Assembly (NCBI GenBank): GCA_902587095.1
Contig: CACIJY010000001.1
Coordinates: forward strand, 62,001-126,000
DNA from: an uncultured Pelagibacteraceae bacterium
GTDB taxonomy: Bacteria > Pseudomonadota > Alphaproteobacteria > Pelagibacterales > Pelagibacteraceae
Direction of reading: 5' to 3'
Length of the DNA stretch: 64,000 nucleotides
Shown: positions 1 to 8,272 of the stretch, in pieces
Layout of the letters: each line of letters opens with the position of its first letter
Numbering within the stretch: position 1 is the stretch's first letter
Made by a program: the position numbers and the translations under genes
Notes under the pieces: generated by a model
The model's input: only the letters and a program-made list of their open reading frames with translations
Databases searched by the model: none
What the model was told of the DNA's origin: nothing

Positions 1-1
1 C

Positions 2-148
2 GAAGCATCTCAAATGTTATTTGACAAAGTGAAATCTGGTAAAGTTAAAGTTGAAATATTTAAAAAATATAAATTAAAAGACTCAATTGAGGCTCATAAA
101 GATCTTGAAGACCGTAAAATACTTGGGCCTGCAATTATTATTCCTTAA
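2..148 (+). CDS. NADPH:quinone oxidoreductase, C-terminal fragment
   Basis: Only the last 48 codons lie inside the window; the reading frame is open from base 2 to a TAA at 146-148. The visible tail contains the segment LKDSIEAHKDLEDRKILGP and then a short hydrophobic end, the usual ending of zinc-independent quinone oxidoreductases of the medium-chain dehydrogenase superfamily, where a hydrophobic-Ala-His-x-x-Leu-Glu-x-Arg-Lys helix is followed by Gly and a final beta strand. These enzymes reduce quinones with NADPH. The Rossmann fold and substrate residues are outside the window, so the exact substrate cannot be judged. The stop codon overlaps the convergent DUF2721 gene by 11 bases. Confidence 0.75.
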   Translation, partial: EASQMLFDKVKSGKVKVEIFKKYKLKDSIEAHKDLEDRKILGPAIIIP

Positions 149-554
149 ACTGAACATCCATATCTGATATATGAAGTTTTAAAGCTTTGGTCGAAATCTG
201 AATTTCTCTTATAAAAAAAACGATTGATATCATCATAGATAGACAGCATGACCCAAAAATTATTCTAGCAACAAATATTTTCTCTAAATACAAAGCAAAA
301 ACTGTCAACATATTAAACAAAAACCCAAAAGCAGAAAACATAATTGTATATTTCAATACATTAATCCTGTTATTTAAATTTATAAGTTGGTCTTTCCACT
401 CAGGAGGAGTGTGTTTTTCGAAAACATGTTCATCATGAATTTTTCTTATAAGATTACTTAATGTATGGAAACGATTGCTATAAACTCCCATTATTAATGG
501 GATTGCAGGGAACATTAAAGCTGTGACTGTATAATCAATATCCATACGAATCAA
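138..554 (-). CDS. DUF2721 family membrane protein
   Basis: A 138-residue protein with a hydrophobic N-terminal helix (around residues 8-24), a charged middle, and two further hydrophobic segments (about 68-88 and 93-113). The early pattern TALMFPAIPLIMGVYSNRF followed by LSNLIRKIHDE matches the DUF2721 family, small inner-membrane proteins of unknown function in proteobacteria. It converges on the oxidoreductase gene, overlapping its end, and is divergent from ubiA with only 43 bases between the two start regions, so both promoters must sit there. An internal Met at residue 4 is an alternative start. The family match is from memory of its pattern; no function is known. Confidence 0.7.
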   Translation of the reverse strand: MIRMDIDYTVTALMFPAIPLIMGVYSNRFHTLSNLIRKIHDEHVFEKHTPPEWKDQLINLNNRINVLKYTIMFSAFGFLFNMLTVFALYLEKIFVARIIFGSCCLSMMISIVFFIREIQISTKALKLHISDMDVQFKE

Positions 555-597
555 TTTGATTATGAATCGATGCTTTGTTATTTACAAGTAAATTATA

Positions 598-1464
598 ATG
601 AAAGATATTAAACTTTTTCTTGATTTGATTAGAATTAAAAAACCAATAGGTTTCATGCTTTTATTCTGGCCATGCTCTTGGGGACTAACATTAGCTTATG
701 AATTTGATAATAATTTTTATTATTATTTAACATTCCTATCTTACTTTTTTTTAGGTTCTTTATTTATGCGATCTGCGGGTTGTATAGTAAATGATATTCT
801 TGATAGAAAATACGATATACTTGTTGAGAGAACTAAAGATCGTCCAATTGCCTCAGGTAAAGTATCTTTAAAATTAGGCTTAATCTATATAATATTCCTA
901 TGCTTACTTGCATTAACTATTTTAATACAATTTAATTTAACAACTATATTACTAGGTATTTTATCAATGCCATTCGCATTTAGTTATCCTTTAATGAAAA
1001 GGTACACGTATTGGCCTCAATTATTTTTAGGATTCACTTTCAACTACGGACTTATTATGGCTTGGTTCTCGATAAATAACGAATTTAGTTATATTCCGAT
1101 AATATTTTATTTAGGAGCCATATTTTGGACATTAGCTTACGACACTATATACGGGTTTCAAGATATTAAAGACGATGAAATTATAGGAGTAAAATCAACA
1201 TCAATTAAATTTAAAGCGAATCCTAAATTATTTATTTTTATATGTTATTTAATTTTTATTTCGATGCAGATTATATCAGGTATTTTGATGGACTTTAATA
1301 ACTATTATTTTTTTGGGGTCTTGGTGATAACTGCTCATTTGTTAATTTTTCAAAATTATAAATTAAATATTTCAGATCCAAATTCATGTTTAGCAAAATT
1401 TAAAAGTAATAATTTCGTAGGTTTTTTTATTTTTTTAAATATCTTATTAAATAAAATTGTCTGA
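598..1464 (+). CDS. ubiA: 4-hydroxybenzoate polyprenyltransferase
   Basis: A 288-residue polytopic membrane protein of the UbiA prenyltransferase family, which attaches the polyprenyl tail to 4-hydroxybenzoate in ubiquinone synthesis. Both Asp-rich diphosphate/Mg-binding motifs are present: NDILDRKYD at residues 65-73, and YDTIYGFQDIKDD at 181-193 followed by the usual IGVKSTSIKF. Length is normal for the family, and eight or nine hydrophobic stretches fit the known fold. The ATG follows a short AT-rich gap shared with the divergent DUF2721 gene. Its stop codon lies one base before the ATG of msbA, so the two are likely co-transcribed. Haem O or chlorophyll UbiA paralogues are less likely because the signature LVERTKDRPIASG is that of UbiA itself. 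Confidence 0.92.
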   Translation: MKDIKLFLDLIRIKKPIGFMLLFWPCSWGLTLAYEFDNNFYYYLTFLSYFFLGSLFMRSAGCIVNDILDRKYDILVERTKDRPIASGKVSLKLGLIYIIFLCLLALTILIQFNLTTILLGILSMPFAFSYPLMKRYTYWPQLFLGFTFNYGLIMAWFSINNEFSYIPIIFYLGAIFWTLAYDTIYGFQDIKDDEIIGVKSTSIKFKANPKLFIFICYLIFISMQIISGILMDFNNYYFFGVLVITAHLLIFQNYKLNISDPNSCLAKFKSNNFVGFFIFLNILLNKIV

Positions 1465-1465
1465 T

Positions 1466-3205
1466 ATGAGCAATATAAAAATATTAAAAAGATTGTTTAA
1501 TGATTATACTAAAAAGTATATTTTTCAAATTTTTTTAGCATTAATTTTTTCTTTAATACTGGCAGCTAGTACATCTTCGATAGCATGGTTATTAGATCCT
1601 GCTGTTGAAAAACTTTTCATACAAAAAAAACAAAGTTTAATGTTATTAATTCCTTTAGGTATAATTCTTGCTTTTGCATCCAAGGGTCTCTCTTTATATC
1701 TAGCTAAGTCAATAATGATAAGTGTTGGTGAAGAAGTTAGAAAAGCAATCCAAATAGATATGATGAAAAATTTAATAAAGGCAGATACTGAGACAATCGA
1801 GAAAAGACATTCAGGAAAATTTATAACAAATTTGATTAGTGATGTTAACTTCATGACAACACTTGTTAGTGTCGGAATACTGAACTTATTTAAAGACTCT
1901 CTTACATTGATAGGTTTGCTAATTGTGATGTTTTATCAAAACTGGAAATTATCTTTAATTGCAATTGTAATGATACCACTTGCAAGTTTTTTTGCTAGAT
2001 ATTTAGGAAAAAGAGTTAGCAAAGTAACAGTGCAGGCAATGGACATGGCTGCTACTTTAAACACCCATTTAATGGAAATATTTAGGAATCATAAATTGAT
2101 AAAAGTTTTTCAAAAGGAAACCTATGAAACATCAAGAGCAAATAATGCAATGGAAGAGCTGAAAAATAAAGGTAAAAAATTAGCAATTCTTTACGCAAGA
2201 TCATCTCCAATAATGGAATTCTTGACTGGGATTATGATTGCAATTTTAATTTATTATTCTGGAAATTTAATTATGAAAGAAGAAATAGCCTTGAATAATT
2301 TTTTTTCTTTTTTAGCTGCTATGATGTTAGCATATCAACCAGTAAGATCTCTTGCGACTTTAAATCTTACAATCAATCAGGGATTAGCTGCGGCAAAGAG
2401 GATTTTACCTATAATCGACCAAAAACATAAAATTTTAGAGGAAAAAAATTTTGAAGAATTAATAGTACAAAAAGGAACAATTCGTTTTGAAAAAGTAAAT
2501 TTTAACTATGACTCACAGTCAAGAATTATTTTAAAGGATATTGATTTGAATATTTCTGGTGGTGAAATGACTTCTCTTGTGGGACACACCGGGGCAGGAA
2601 AGTCTACTATATTAAATTTAATTCCACGTTTTTATGATTGTGATCGCGGTGATATTAAAATTGATGAACAGTCAATTAAACAAAGGCGTCTATCATCTTT
2701 GAGGAAAAATATTTCTTTAGTTAGTCAAGAAACTACATTATTTGATGATACAATAATAAATAACATAAAATATGCAAATTTAAACGCTACTGATGATGAC
2801 ATTAAAGAAGCTGCAAGACTTTCTTTCTCCGAAGAATTTATAAATTTACTTCCAAACAAATATAATACACTGATAGGAGAAAATGGAATTCGACTCTCTG
2901 GGGGAGAGAAACAAAGATTATCAATAGCAAGAGCATTTTTAAAAAATAGTAAAATTATACTACTTGATGAAGCCACTTCATCATTAGACTCTGAAACTGA
3001 AAAAAAAATTCAAGAGGCGCTAGGATTTTTAACTAAAGGTAAAACTACATTAGTTATAGCTCACAGACTGTCTACTGTTTTAAACTCACATAAAATATAT
3101 GTTATTGATAAAGGAGAGGTTGTTGCAGAAGGAAATCATAAAGAATTATTACTAAATTCGAAAATATATAAAAATTTTTATGATAAACAAATACAAAAAA
3201 ATTGA
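1466..3205 (+). CDS. msbA: Lipid A / LPS flippase, ABC transporter fused permease-ATPase
   Basis: A 579-residue half-transporter with an N-terminal six-helix membrane domain (to about residue 310) and a C-terminal ATPase. Walker A GHTGAGKST lies near residue 372, the ABC signature LSGGEKQRL near 476 and Walker B IILLDEATSSLD near 495, followed by the switch His in IAHRLST. MsbA dimers move lipid A-core across the inner membrane. The function assignment rests mainly on its position directly before waaA, lpxK and lpxL. I chose the ATG at 1466 rather than a TTG nine bases upstream, because the ATG falls just after the ubiA stop and removes an overlap. The stop overlaps the waaA start (TGATG). 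Confidence 0.88.
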   Translation: MSNIKILKRLFNDYTKKYIFQIFLALIFSLILAASTSSIAWLLDPAVEKLFIQKKQSLMLLIPLGIILAFASKGLSLYLAKSIMISVGEEVRKAIQIDMMKNLIKADTETIEKRHSGKFITNLISDVNFMTTLVSVGILNLFKDSLTLIGLLIVMFYQNWKLSLIAIVMIPLASFFARYLGKRVSKVTVQAMDMAATLNTHLMEIFRNHKLIKVFQKETYETSRANNAMEELKNKGKKLAILYARSSPIMEFLTGIMIAILIYYSGNLIMKEEIALNNFFSFLAAMMLAYQPVRSLATLNLTINQGLAAAKRILPIIDQKHKILEEKNFEELIVQKGTIRFEKVNFNYDSQSRIILKDIDLNISGGEMTSLVGHTGAGKSTILNLIPRFYDCDRGDIKIDEQSIKQRRLSSLRKNISLVSQETTLFDDTIINNIKYANLNATDDDIKEAARLSFSEEFINLLPNKYNTLIGENGIRLSGGEKQRLSIARAFLKNSKIILLDEATSSLDSETEKKIQEALGFLTKGKTTLVIAHRLSTVLNSHKIYVIDKGEVVAEGNHKELLLNSKIYKNFYDKQIQKN

Positions 3206-4440
3206 TGAGACTTTTGTATAATTTAATAATAATAATCATTATTATTTTATCTCCTATAATAATATTTTACAGAATTTTAAAGAAAAAGGAGAACCCAAAA
3301 AGATTTTTAGAAAAATTTAGCCTTTTAAAGGTAGCTAGAGGTAGTGGCAAATTAATTTGGTTTCACTGTTCCAGTGTAGGTGAATTTTTAAGTATAGTTC
3401 CATTGTTGGAAAAATTAGAAAAACAAAAAGATTTAAAAAGAATTTTATTAACAACATCAACATTAAGTTCGTCTAAAATATTTAAAAAATTTAAATTTAA
3501 AAAAACGACTCATCAATTCTATCCAATAGATAATCCTTTTATAATAAAAGGTTTTTTAGATTATTGGAAGCCTTCTGCAGCCTTTTTTGTTGAGTCGGAG
3601 ATCTGGCCTGAAATGTTAAAAAGTTTAAAATCAAAAAAAATTAAAATTTATCTTCTTAATGCTAGATTAAGTAGAAAATCTTTTAAAAAATGGAAAAAAT
3701 TTAAAAAAGTTGGAATAGAGATATTTAATTACTTTGATTACATATTTCCTCAAAATAGAGAAACTTTAAATTATTTAAAATTTTTTAAAGTTAAAAAATT
3801 AAGAATTTTGGGAAATCTAAAATTTTGTGAAAATCAAAAGTTAAAAAAAAATAAACCACTATCAAAGATTTTTAATAAGCACAAGATTTTATGTGCTGCC
3901 AGCACTCACTATAATGAGGAAGAATTAATTTCAAATGTACATCTAAATTTAAAAAAAAGATTTAATAATTTATTAACAATAATAATTCCAAGACATGTAG
4001 AACGAACTAATGAAATTATAGAAGATTTAAAAAATAAAAATCTCAAATATGTCTGTCACAGTGATAAGAAAAAATTAAAGACTAATACTGATATATATTT
4101 AGTTGATACTTATGGTGAGAGCAAATCATTTTATAAAATTAGTCCAGTAGTTTTTTTGGGTGGCTCATTAGTTTCAAAAGGTGGACAAAATCCATTAGAA
4201 GCAATTAGATTTGGATGCATTGTAGTTCATGGTAAGCATACATTTAATTTTAATGAGGTATATAGCATGCTTGATAAAGAAAATTTATCTTTCAATGCTA
4301 ATAATTTCAAACAACTTAATAAGGTCATTTTCAATTTATTGATTAAAAAATATGACAATAAAAAAAAAGTAATTAAATTTAAAAAAATTGGTAGCAATAT
4401 TTTATTAAAAAACGTTCAAACGATAAAAAGTTTAATCTAA
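3205..4440 (+). CDS. waaA: 3-deoxy-D-manno-octulosonic acid (Kdo) transferase
   Basis: A 411-residue GT-B glycosyltransferase (GT30) that adds Kdo to lipid IVA at the inner face of the membrane. It has an N-terminal membrane anchor (residues 3-22), the acceptor-domain signature WFHCSSVGEF near residue 50, the strongly conserved ESEIWPEM near 130 containing the catalytic Glu region, and the donor-binding stretch GGSLVSKGGQNPLEA near 318. Length is typical. The ATG at 3205 overlaps the msbA stop by one base; a TTG one codon earlier is an unlikely start. The gene ends one base before lpxK. One or two Kdo additions cannot be distinguished from sequence alone. Confidence 0.92.
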   Translation: MRLLYNLIIIIIIILSPIIIFYRILKKKENPKRFLEKFSLLKVARGSGKLIWFHCSSVGEFLSIVPLLEKLEKQKDLKRILLTTSTLSSSKIFKKFKFKKTTHQFYPIDNPFIIKGFLDYWKPSAAFFVESEIWPEMLKSLKSKKIKIYLLNARLSRKSFKKWKKFKKVGIEIFNYFDYIFPQNRETLNYLKFFKVKKLRILGNLKFCENQKLKKNKPLSKIFNKHKILCAASTHYNEEELISNVHLNLKKRFNNLLTIIIPRHVERTNEIIEDLKNKNLKYVCHSDKKKLKTNTDIYLVDTYGESKSFYKISPVVFLGGSLVSKGGQNPLEAIRFGCIVVHGKHTFNFNEVYSMLDKENLSFNANNFKQLNKVIFNLLIKKYDNKKKVIKFKKIGSNILLKNVQTIKSLI

Positions 4441-5370
4441 ATGAAAATAATTAAGCCAAAATTTTGGGATAAAGATTGTTTAAATATTATGTCAATCTTA
4501 CTTTATCCATTTACCTATATCTTGGATCTAAAAAAACTAATAAACTTTTTTCAAAGGCCTAAGAAATATAATCAAGTTAAAACTATATGTGTAGGGAATA
4601 TTTATTTAGGCGGAACAGGGAAAACGCCATTGGTAGATTTTCTATCTAAAAATTTGAAAAAAAAATTTAAAACAGCTATTATTAAAAAAAATTATAAAGC
4701 ACATTTAGATGAAAAAATATTTTTAGAGCAAAATAGTAGAGTTTTTTTTGAAAAAGATAGAGAATTAGCATTAATTAAATCGATTAAAGAAAAATTTGAA
4801 ATACTAATATTTGATGATGGTCTTCAGGACAATAAAATCAGATATGATCTTAGTATAGTGTGTTTTAATTCATTTACTTTGGCAGGAAACCAACTTAGGT
4901 TGCCCTCGGGTCCTTTGAGAGAAAAGTTAAATAGTTTAAAAAAATATAATGCTGTATTTATATCGGGTAATTTAAAAAATAAAAAATTCTTAAAACAAAT
5001 AAAAAATATAAATCCAAAAATTCCCGTATTTAGTGGTGAATATGTTTCATCTAATTATCGCAGATTTAAAAAATTCAATTATCTAGTTTTTAGTGGGATT
5101 GGTAACCCAAGAAGTTTTGAAAATACCCTGAAACAATACCATATTAAGTTTAAATCAAATTTAATTTACCCAGACCATTATAATTATTCTAAATTAGACA
5201 TAGAAAATATAAAAAGAATTGCAAAACACAAAAAATTAAAAATATTAACTACAGAAAAAGACTTTCATAGAATTCCCAAAAAGCTTAGGAAAAATATTAA
5301 TTATTTAAAGATAAGACTTAAGATAAATAAACTATTAGAATTTAATAAATTTTTAAATAAGTACTTATGA
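4441..5370 (+). CDS. lpxK: Tetraacyldisaccharide 4'-kinase
   Basis: A 309-residue kinase that phosphorylates the 4' position of the lipid A disaccharide to give lipid IVA, acting at the cytoplasmic face of the inner membrane. The P-loop GGTGKTPLVDF begins near residue 57 after the family-specific VGNIYLG strand. The Walker B-like motif FDDGLQD lies near 124 and is followed by the hallmark GPLREKL. The C-terminal ILTTEKDFHRIP is also typical. The protein is slightly shorter than the enterobacterial enzyme (about 328). The ATG immediately follows the waaA stop and the TGA overlaps the next ATG by four bases, consistent with coupled translation in one lipid A operon. Confidence 0.92.
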   Translation: MKIIKPKFWDKDCLNIMSILLYPFTYILDLKKLINFFQRPKKYNQVKTICVGNIYLGGTGKTPLVDFLSKNLKKKFKTAIIKKNYKAHLDEKIFLEQNSRVFFEKDRELALIKSIKEKFEILIFDDGLQDNKIRYDLSIVCFNSFTLAGNQLRLPSGPLREKLNSLKKYNAVFISGNLKNKKFLKQIKNINPKIPVFSGEYVSSNYRRFKKFNYLVFSGIGNPRSFENTLKQYHIKFKSNLIYPDHYNYSKLDIENIKRIAKHKKLKILTTEKDFHRIPKKLRKNINYLKIRLKINKLLEFNKFLNKYL

Positions 5371-6230
5371 AAAATTTAAAATATTTTTTGGAATTTATTA
5401 TAGTAAGTATATTATTTTTAATTTTTAGAATTATTGGGTATAAAAACGCTTCTTATTTAGGAAATATTCTTGGTAGACTAATTGGTCCTAATTTTAGATC
5501 AAAAAAAATTATTATCAAAAATATTAAAAATTTTAATACAACAATCAACGATTATGACTTAAATCAAATTATTAAGGGAATGTGGGGCAACTATGGGAGA
5601 ATTCTTGCTGAGTATCCGTATATTCCAAGTTTTAGAAAAAGAAAATTAGAAAAATATTTAAAAATTGAAGGTATAGAAAATTTAGAAAAAATTAAAAATA
5701 ACGATAAACCTGTAATATTTATTTCAGGTCACTTCAATAATTTTGAATTAATGGCAATGATTATAGAAAGAGAAGGGATAAATCTCTCAGCGGTTTATAG
5801 ACCTTTAAATAATAAATTTTTAAATATTATCATGGAATATTTAAGGAAAAATTTCATATGCAAAGATCAAATCAGAAAAGGGTTAAAAGGTGTTAGGGAA
5901 GCTTTAACAAATTTTAAAAAAAATAAAAGTTTAGCCATAATGATAGATCAAAGAGTATCTGAGGGATTAGATTGTAAATTATTCGGTAAAGATGCTTTTA
6001 CAACTACAATACCAGCACAATTTGTAAAAAAATTTAATTGTATTGTTCAACCAGTATATATCGAAAGAATTGATGGGATTAATTTTAAAATTATTTTTGA
6101 TCAACAAATTAATTTTGATAAAAATCAAACTATTGAATATATCACTGAAAAACTTAATAAATGGTTAGAGATTAAAATTAGTAAAAATCCTGATCAATGG
6201 ATTTGGACACATAATCGATGGAAACGATAA
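5367..6230 (+). CDS. lpxL: Lipid A biosynthesis acyltransferase (LpxL/HtrB family)
   Basis: A 287-residue membrane-associated acyltransferase that adds a secondary fatty acid to Kdo-lipid IVA. An N-terminal hydrophobic segment (about residues 7-24) anchors it. The catalytic HX4E motif appears as GHFNNFELM near residue 121. The later blocks VYRPLNN, DQRVSEG (about 193) and the C-terminal QWIWTHNRWK are family hallmarks. It overlaps lpxK by four bases and is the last gene of the msbA-waaA-lpxK-lpxL run. Only one late acyltransferase is visible here, so the number of secondary acyl chains and the LpxL versus LpxM specificity remain open. Confidence 0.88.
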   Translation: MKNLKYFLEFIIVSILFLIFRIIGYKNASYLGNILGRLIGPNFRSKKIIIKNIKNFNTTINDYDLNQIIKGMWGNYGRILAEYPYIPSFRKRKLEKYLKIEGIENLEKIKNNDKPVIFISGHFNNFELMAMIIEREGINLSAVYRPLNNKFLNIIMEYLRKNFICKDQIRKGLKGVREALTNFKKNKSLAIMIDQRVSEGLDCKLFGKDAFTTTIPAQFVKKFNCIVQPVYIERIDGINFKIIFDQQINFDKNQTIEYITEKLNKWLEIKISKNPDQWIWTHNRWKR

Positions 6231-6422
6231 TTATTTCAATTTTTCCCTTTTCAATTGAGCTTCAACAAATGAAAAATAAGCTTCTTGGAGATCTACATTC
6301 CAATAATTTAAATCTTTTAATAAAATTTTTTTATTAGATACAGCACAAATTACATGATCACCTGGTTCAATAATCTCAAAATTGTTGGGCAGATACCTCA
6401 ATTTAGCTAATTTATTTTTCAT
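6231..6422 (-). CDS. DUF2093 small protein
   Basis: A 63-residue soluble protein whose middle, RYLPNNFEIIEPGDHVICAV, and later LNYWNVDLQEAY match the DUF2093 family, a small alphaproteobacterial family of unknown role. From general knowledge, DUF2093 genes tend to lie beside waaA-lpxK in alphaproteobacteria. Here the gene abuts the end of lpxL on the opposite strand, which preserves that neighbourhood and suggests a link to lipid A export or synthesis. It is divergent from purD with a 24-base gap. The single Cys and the PGDHVICAV loop give no catalytic hint. Confidence 0.75.
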   Translation of the reverse strand: MKNKLAKLRYLPNNFEIIEPGDHVICAVSNKKILLKDLNYWNVDLQEAYFSFVEAQLKREKLK

Positions 6423-6446
6423 TTTTAAGTTATAAGTTTAATATAA

Positions 6447-7712
6447 ATGATTGTTGGAATTATTGGAAGTGGTGGTAGAGAACATGCAATTTGCACAAAA
6501 ATCAAAGAATCATTAAAGACTACAAAAATTTTTTGTATACCCGGTAATGCAGGAACAAGTGCTCTTGCAGAAAACGTTGACATTAAGATTAATGATTTCA
6601 AATCTATAAAAAATTTTTGTCTAAAAAGTAAAATTGAACTTTTGATAATAGGTCCAGAGCAACCATTAGTAGACGGGATAGTTGATTATTTTAGTGATAC
6701 TAAAATTAATATATTTGGCCCAAATAAAAAAGCCTCTCAATTAGAAGGTTCTAAAATTTTTACAAAAAAAATATGCGCTAAATATAAAATACCTACTGCA
6801 AATTTTAAAATAATTGAAAATTCACAAGATGCTAAAAAATTTTTGTCAAATGCAAAATATCCCTTAGTTATAAAAGCAGATGGGTTAGCAGCTGGAAAGG
6901 GTGTTTATATTTGTAAAGATTATAATGAAAGCCTGGTTGCAACACAGGAAATTTTTGCTGGTAAATTTGGTAATGCTCAAAGTTTTTTAGTTGAAGACTA
7001 TTTAGAGGGAGAAGAAATGAGTTACTTCATAATTTGTGATGGTGATAATTATAAATTTTTTGGGACTGCACAAGATCATAAACGTGTTGGCGAAGGCGAT
7101 AAAGGAAAAAATACTGGGGGTATGGGCTGTTATTCTCCATCAAGATTATTTAATTCAGATTTATCAGAAAAAATTAATAAAAAAATTATTAATCCAACTT
7201 TAACAGCAATTAAAGATCTTGGAACAAGCTATAAAGGATTTTTGTACGTAGGTTTAATGATAAAAAATAACGAACCTTATTTAGTAGAATTCAATGTAAG
7301 AATGGGAGATCCAGAATGTCAGACAATACTTCCTTTGTTAGAAAATGATTTGACGGAATTGATTTTTAATTGTTGTTTAGGAAAATTAAAAAATGAAAAA
7401 GTTAATTTTAGTGAAAAAAAAAGTATTTGCATTGTATTATGTTCTGAAGGTTATCCTGAAGATTACAAAAAAAATATTGTTATAGAAAACTTAGATAAAT
7501 TAATATTAAAAAAAAACGAATATATATTTCATGCGGGAACAAAAATAGAAAACAATCAAATTTTAGCATTTGGAGGAAGAGTTCTAAATTTTATATCAGT
7601 GTCAAATAATTTCAAAAATTCTAGAGATGATATTATAGATTTAATTAATCGACTCAATTGGAAACATGGTTTTTTTAGAAAAGATATTGGTTACAAGGTT
7701 GTTAATAAATGA
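6447..7712 (+). CDS. purD: Phosphoribosylamine-glycine ligase (GAR synthetase)
   Basis: A 421-residue ATP-grasp enzyme for the second step of purine synthesis, joining phosphoribosylamine and glycine in the cytoplasm. The N-terminal domain starts with GSGGREHA at residues 7-14 and has GPEQPLVDGI near 72. The ATP-grasp lid has KADGLAAGKGVYI near 142. The metal/ATP motif EFNVRMGDPECQ lies near 281. Length matches stand-alone bacterial PurD. It is divergent from DUF2093 and overlaps rsmD by four bases, so the two are probably translated together although functionally unrelated. Confidence 0.95.
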   Translation: MIVGIIGSGGREHAICTKIKESLKTTKIFCIPGNAGTSALAENVDIKINDFKSIKNFCLKSKIELLIIGPEQPLVDGIVDYFSDTKINIFGPNKKASQLEGSKIFTKKICAKYKIPTANFKIIENSQDAKKFLSNAKYPLVIKADGLAAGKGVYICKDYNESLVATQEIFAGKFGNAQSFLVEDYLEGEEMSYFIICDGDNYKFFGTAQDHKRVGEGDKGKNTGGMGCYSPSRLFNSDLSEKINKKIINPTLTAIKDLGTSYKGFLYVGLMIKNNEPYLVEFNVRMGDPECQTILPLLENDLTELIFNCCLGKLKNEKVNFSEKKSICIVLCSEGYPEDYKKNIVIENLDKLILKKNEYIFHAGTKIENNQILAFGGRVLNFISVSNNFKNSRDDIIDLINRLNWKHGFFRKDIGYKVVNK

Positions 7713-8272
7713 GAATAATCTCAGGAAATTTTAAAGGAAAAAAATTACTTATTCCTAATGACAATTTAACTAGACCTTTAAGGGATACGGTAAAGGAGTC
7801 AATATTTAATATTTTAGAACACTCTAACTTAATAAAAATTCAATTGTACGATTCACGTATTTTAGATCTTTTTTCTGGTATTGGATCTTTTGGGTTAGAA
7901 TGTATATCTAGGTACTCTAAACACGTGACGTTTTTTGAAAATCATTCAGCAGCATTAAAAATTTTAAAAAAAAATATTAATAATTTAAATTGTGAATCAA
8001 AAACTAAAATTATTAATAAAGATGTTTTTATATTAAAAAATTTAAATTTTAACGATAAAAATTTTGAATTCATTTTTTTAGACCCACCATTTAAAGAGCA
8101 AAATATTAAAATTTTACTTAAAATTATTGCTGATAAGAAAATTTTAAAGAAAAATGGTATTATAATAATACATAGAGAAAAAAAAGCTTTTGATACCTTT
8201 CCAGAAAATTTTAAGATTTTAATAAAAAAAAATTACGGTAGATCAAAAATTTATTTTGGAAAATTTGATTAA
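7709..8272 (+). CDS. rsmD: 16S rRNA (guanine966-N2)-methyltransferase
   Basis: A 187-residue SAM-dependent RNA methyltransferase acting on the 30S subunit. It opens with the family signature RIISGNFKGKKL and RPLRDTVKESIFNIL. The SAM-binding loop LDLFSGIGSFGLE lies near residue 51, and the catalytic N-methyltransferase motif DPPF near 124. Length is standard. It overlaps purD upstream by four bases and the convergent pgi gene by four bases at its end. Confidence 0.92.
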   Translation: MRIISGNFKGKKLLIPNDNLTRPLRDTVKESIFNILEHSNLIKIQLYDSRILDLFSGIGSFGLECISRYSKHVTFFENHSAALKILKKNINNLNCESKTKIINKDVFILKNLNFNDKNFEFIFLDPPFKEQNIKILLKIIADKKILKKNGIIIIHREKKAFDTFPENFKILIKKNYGRSKIYFGKFD

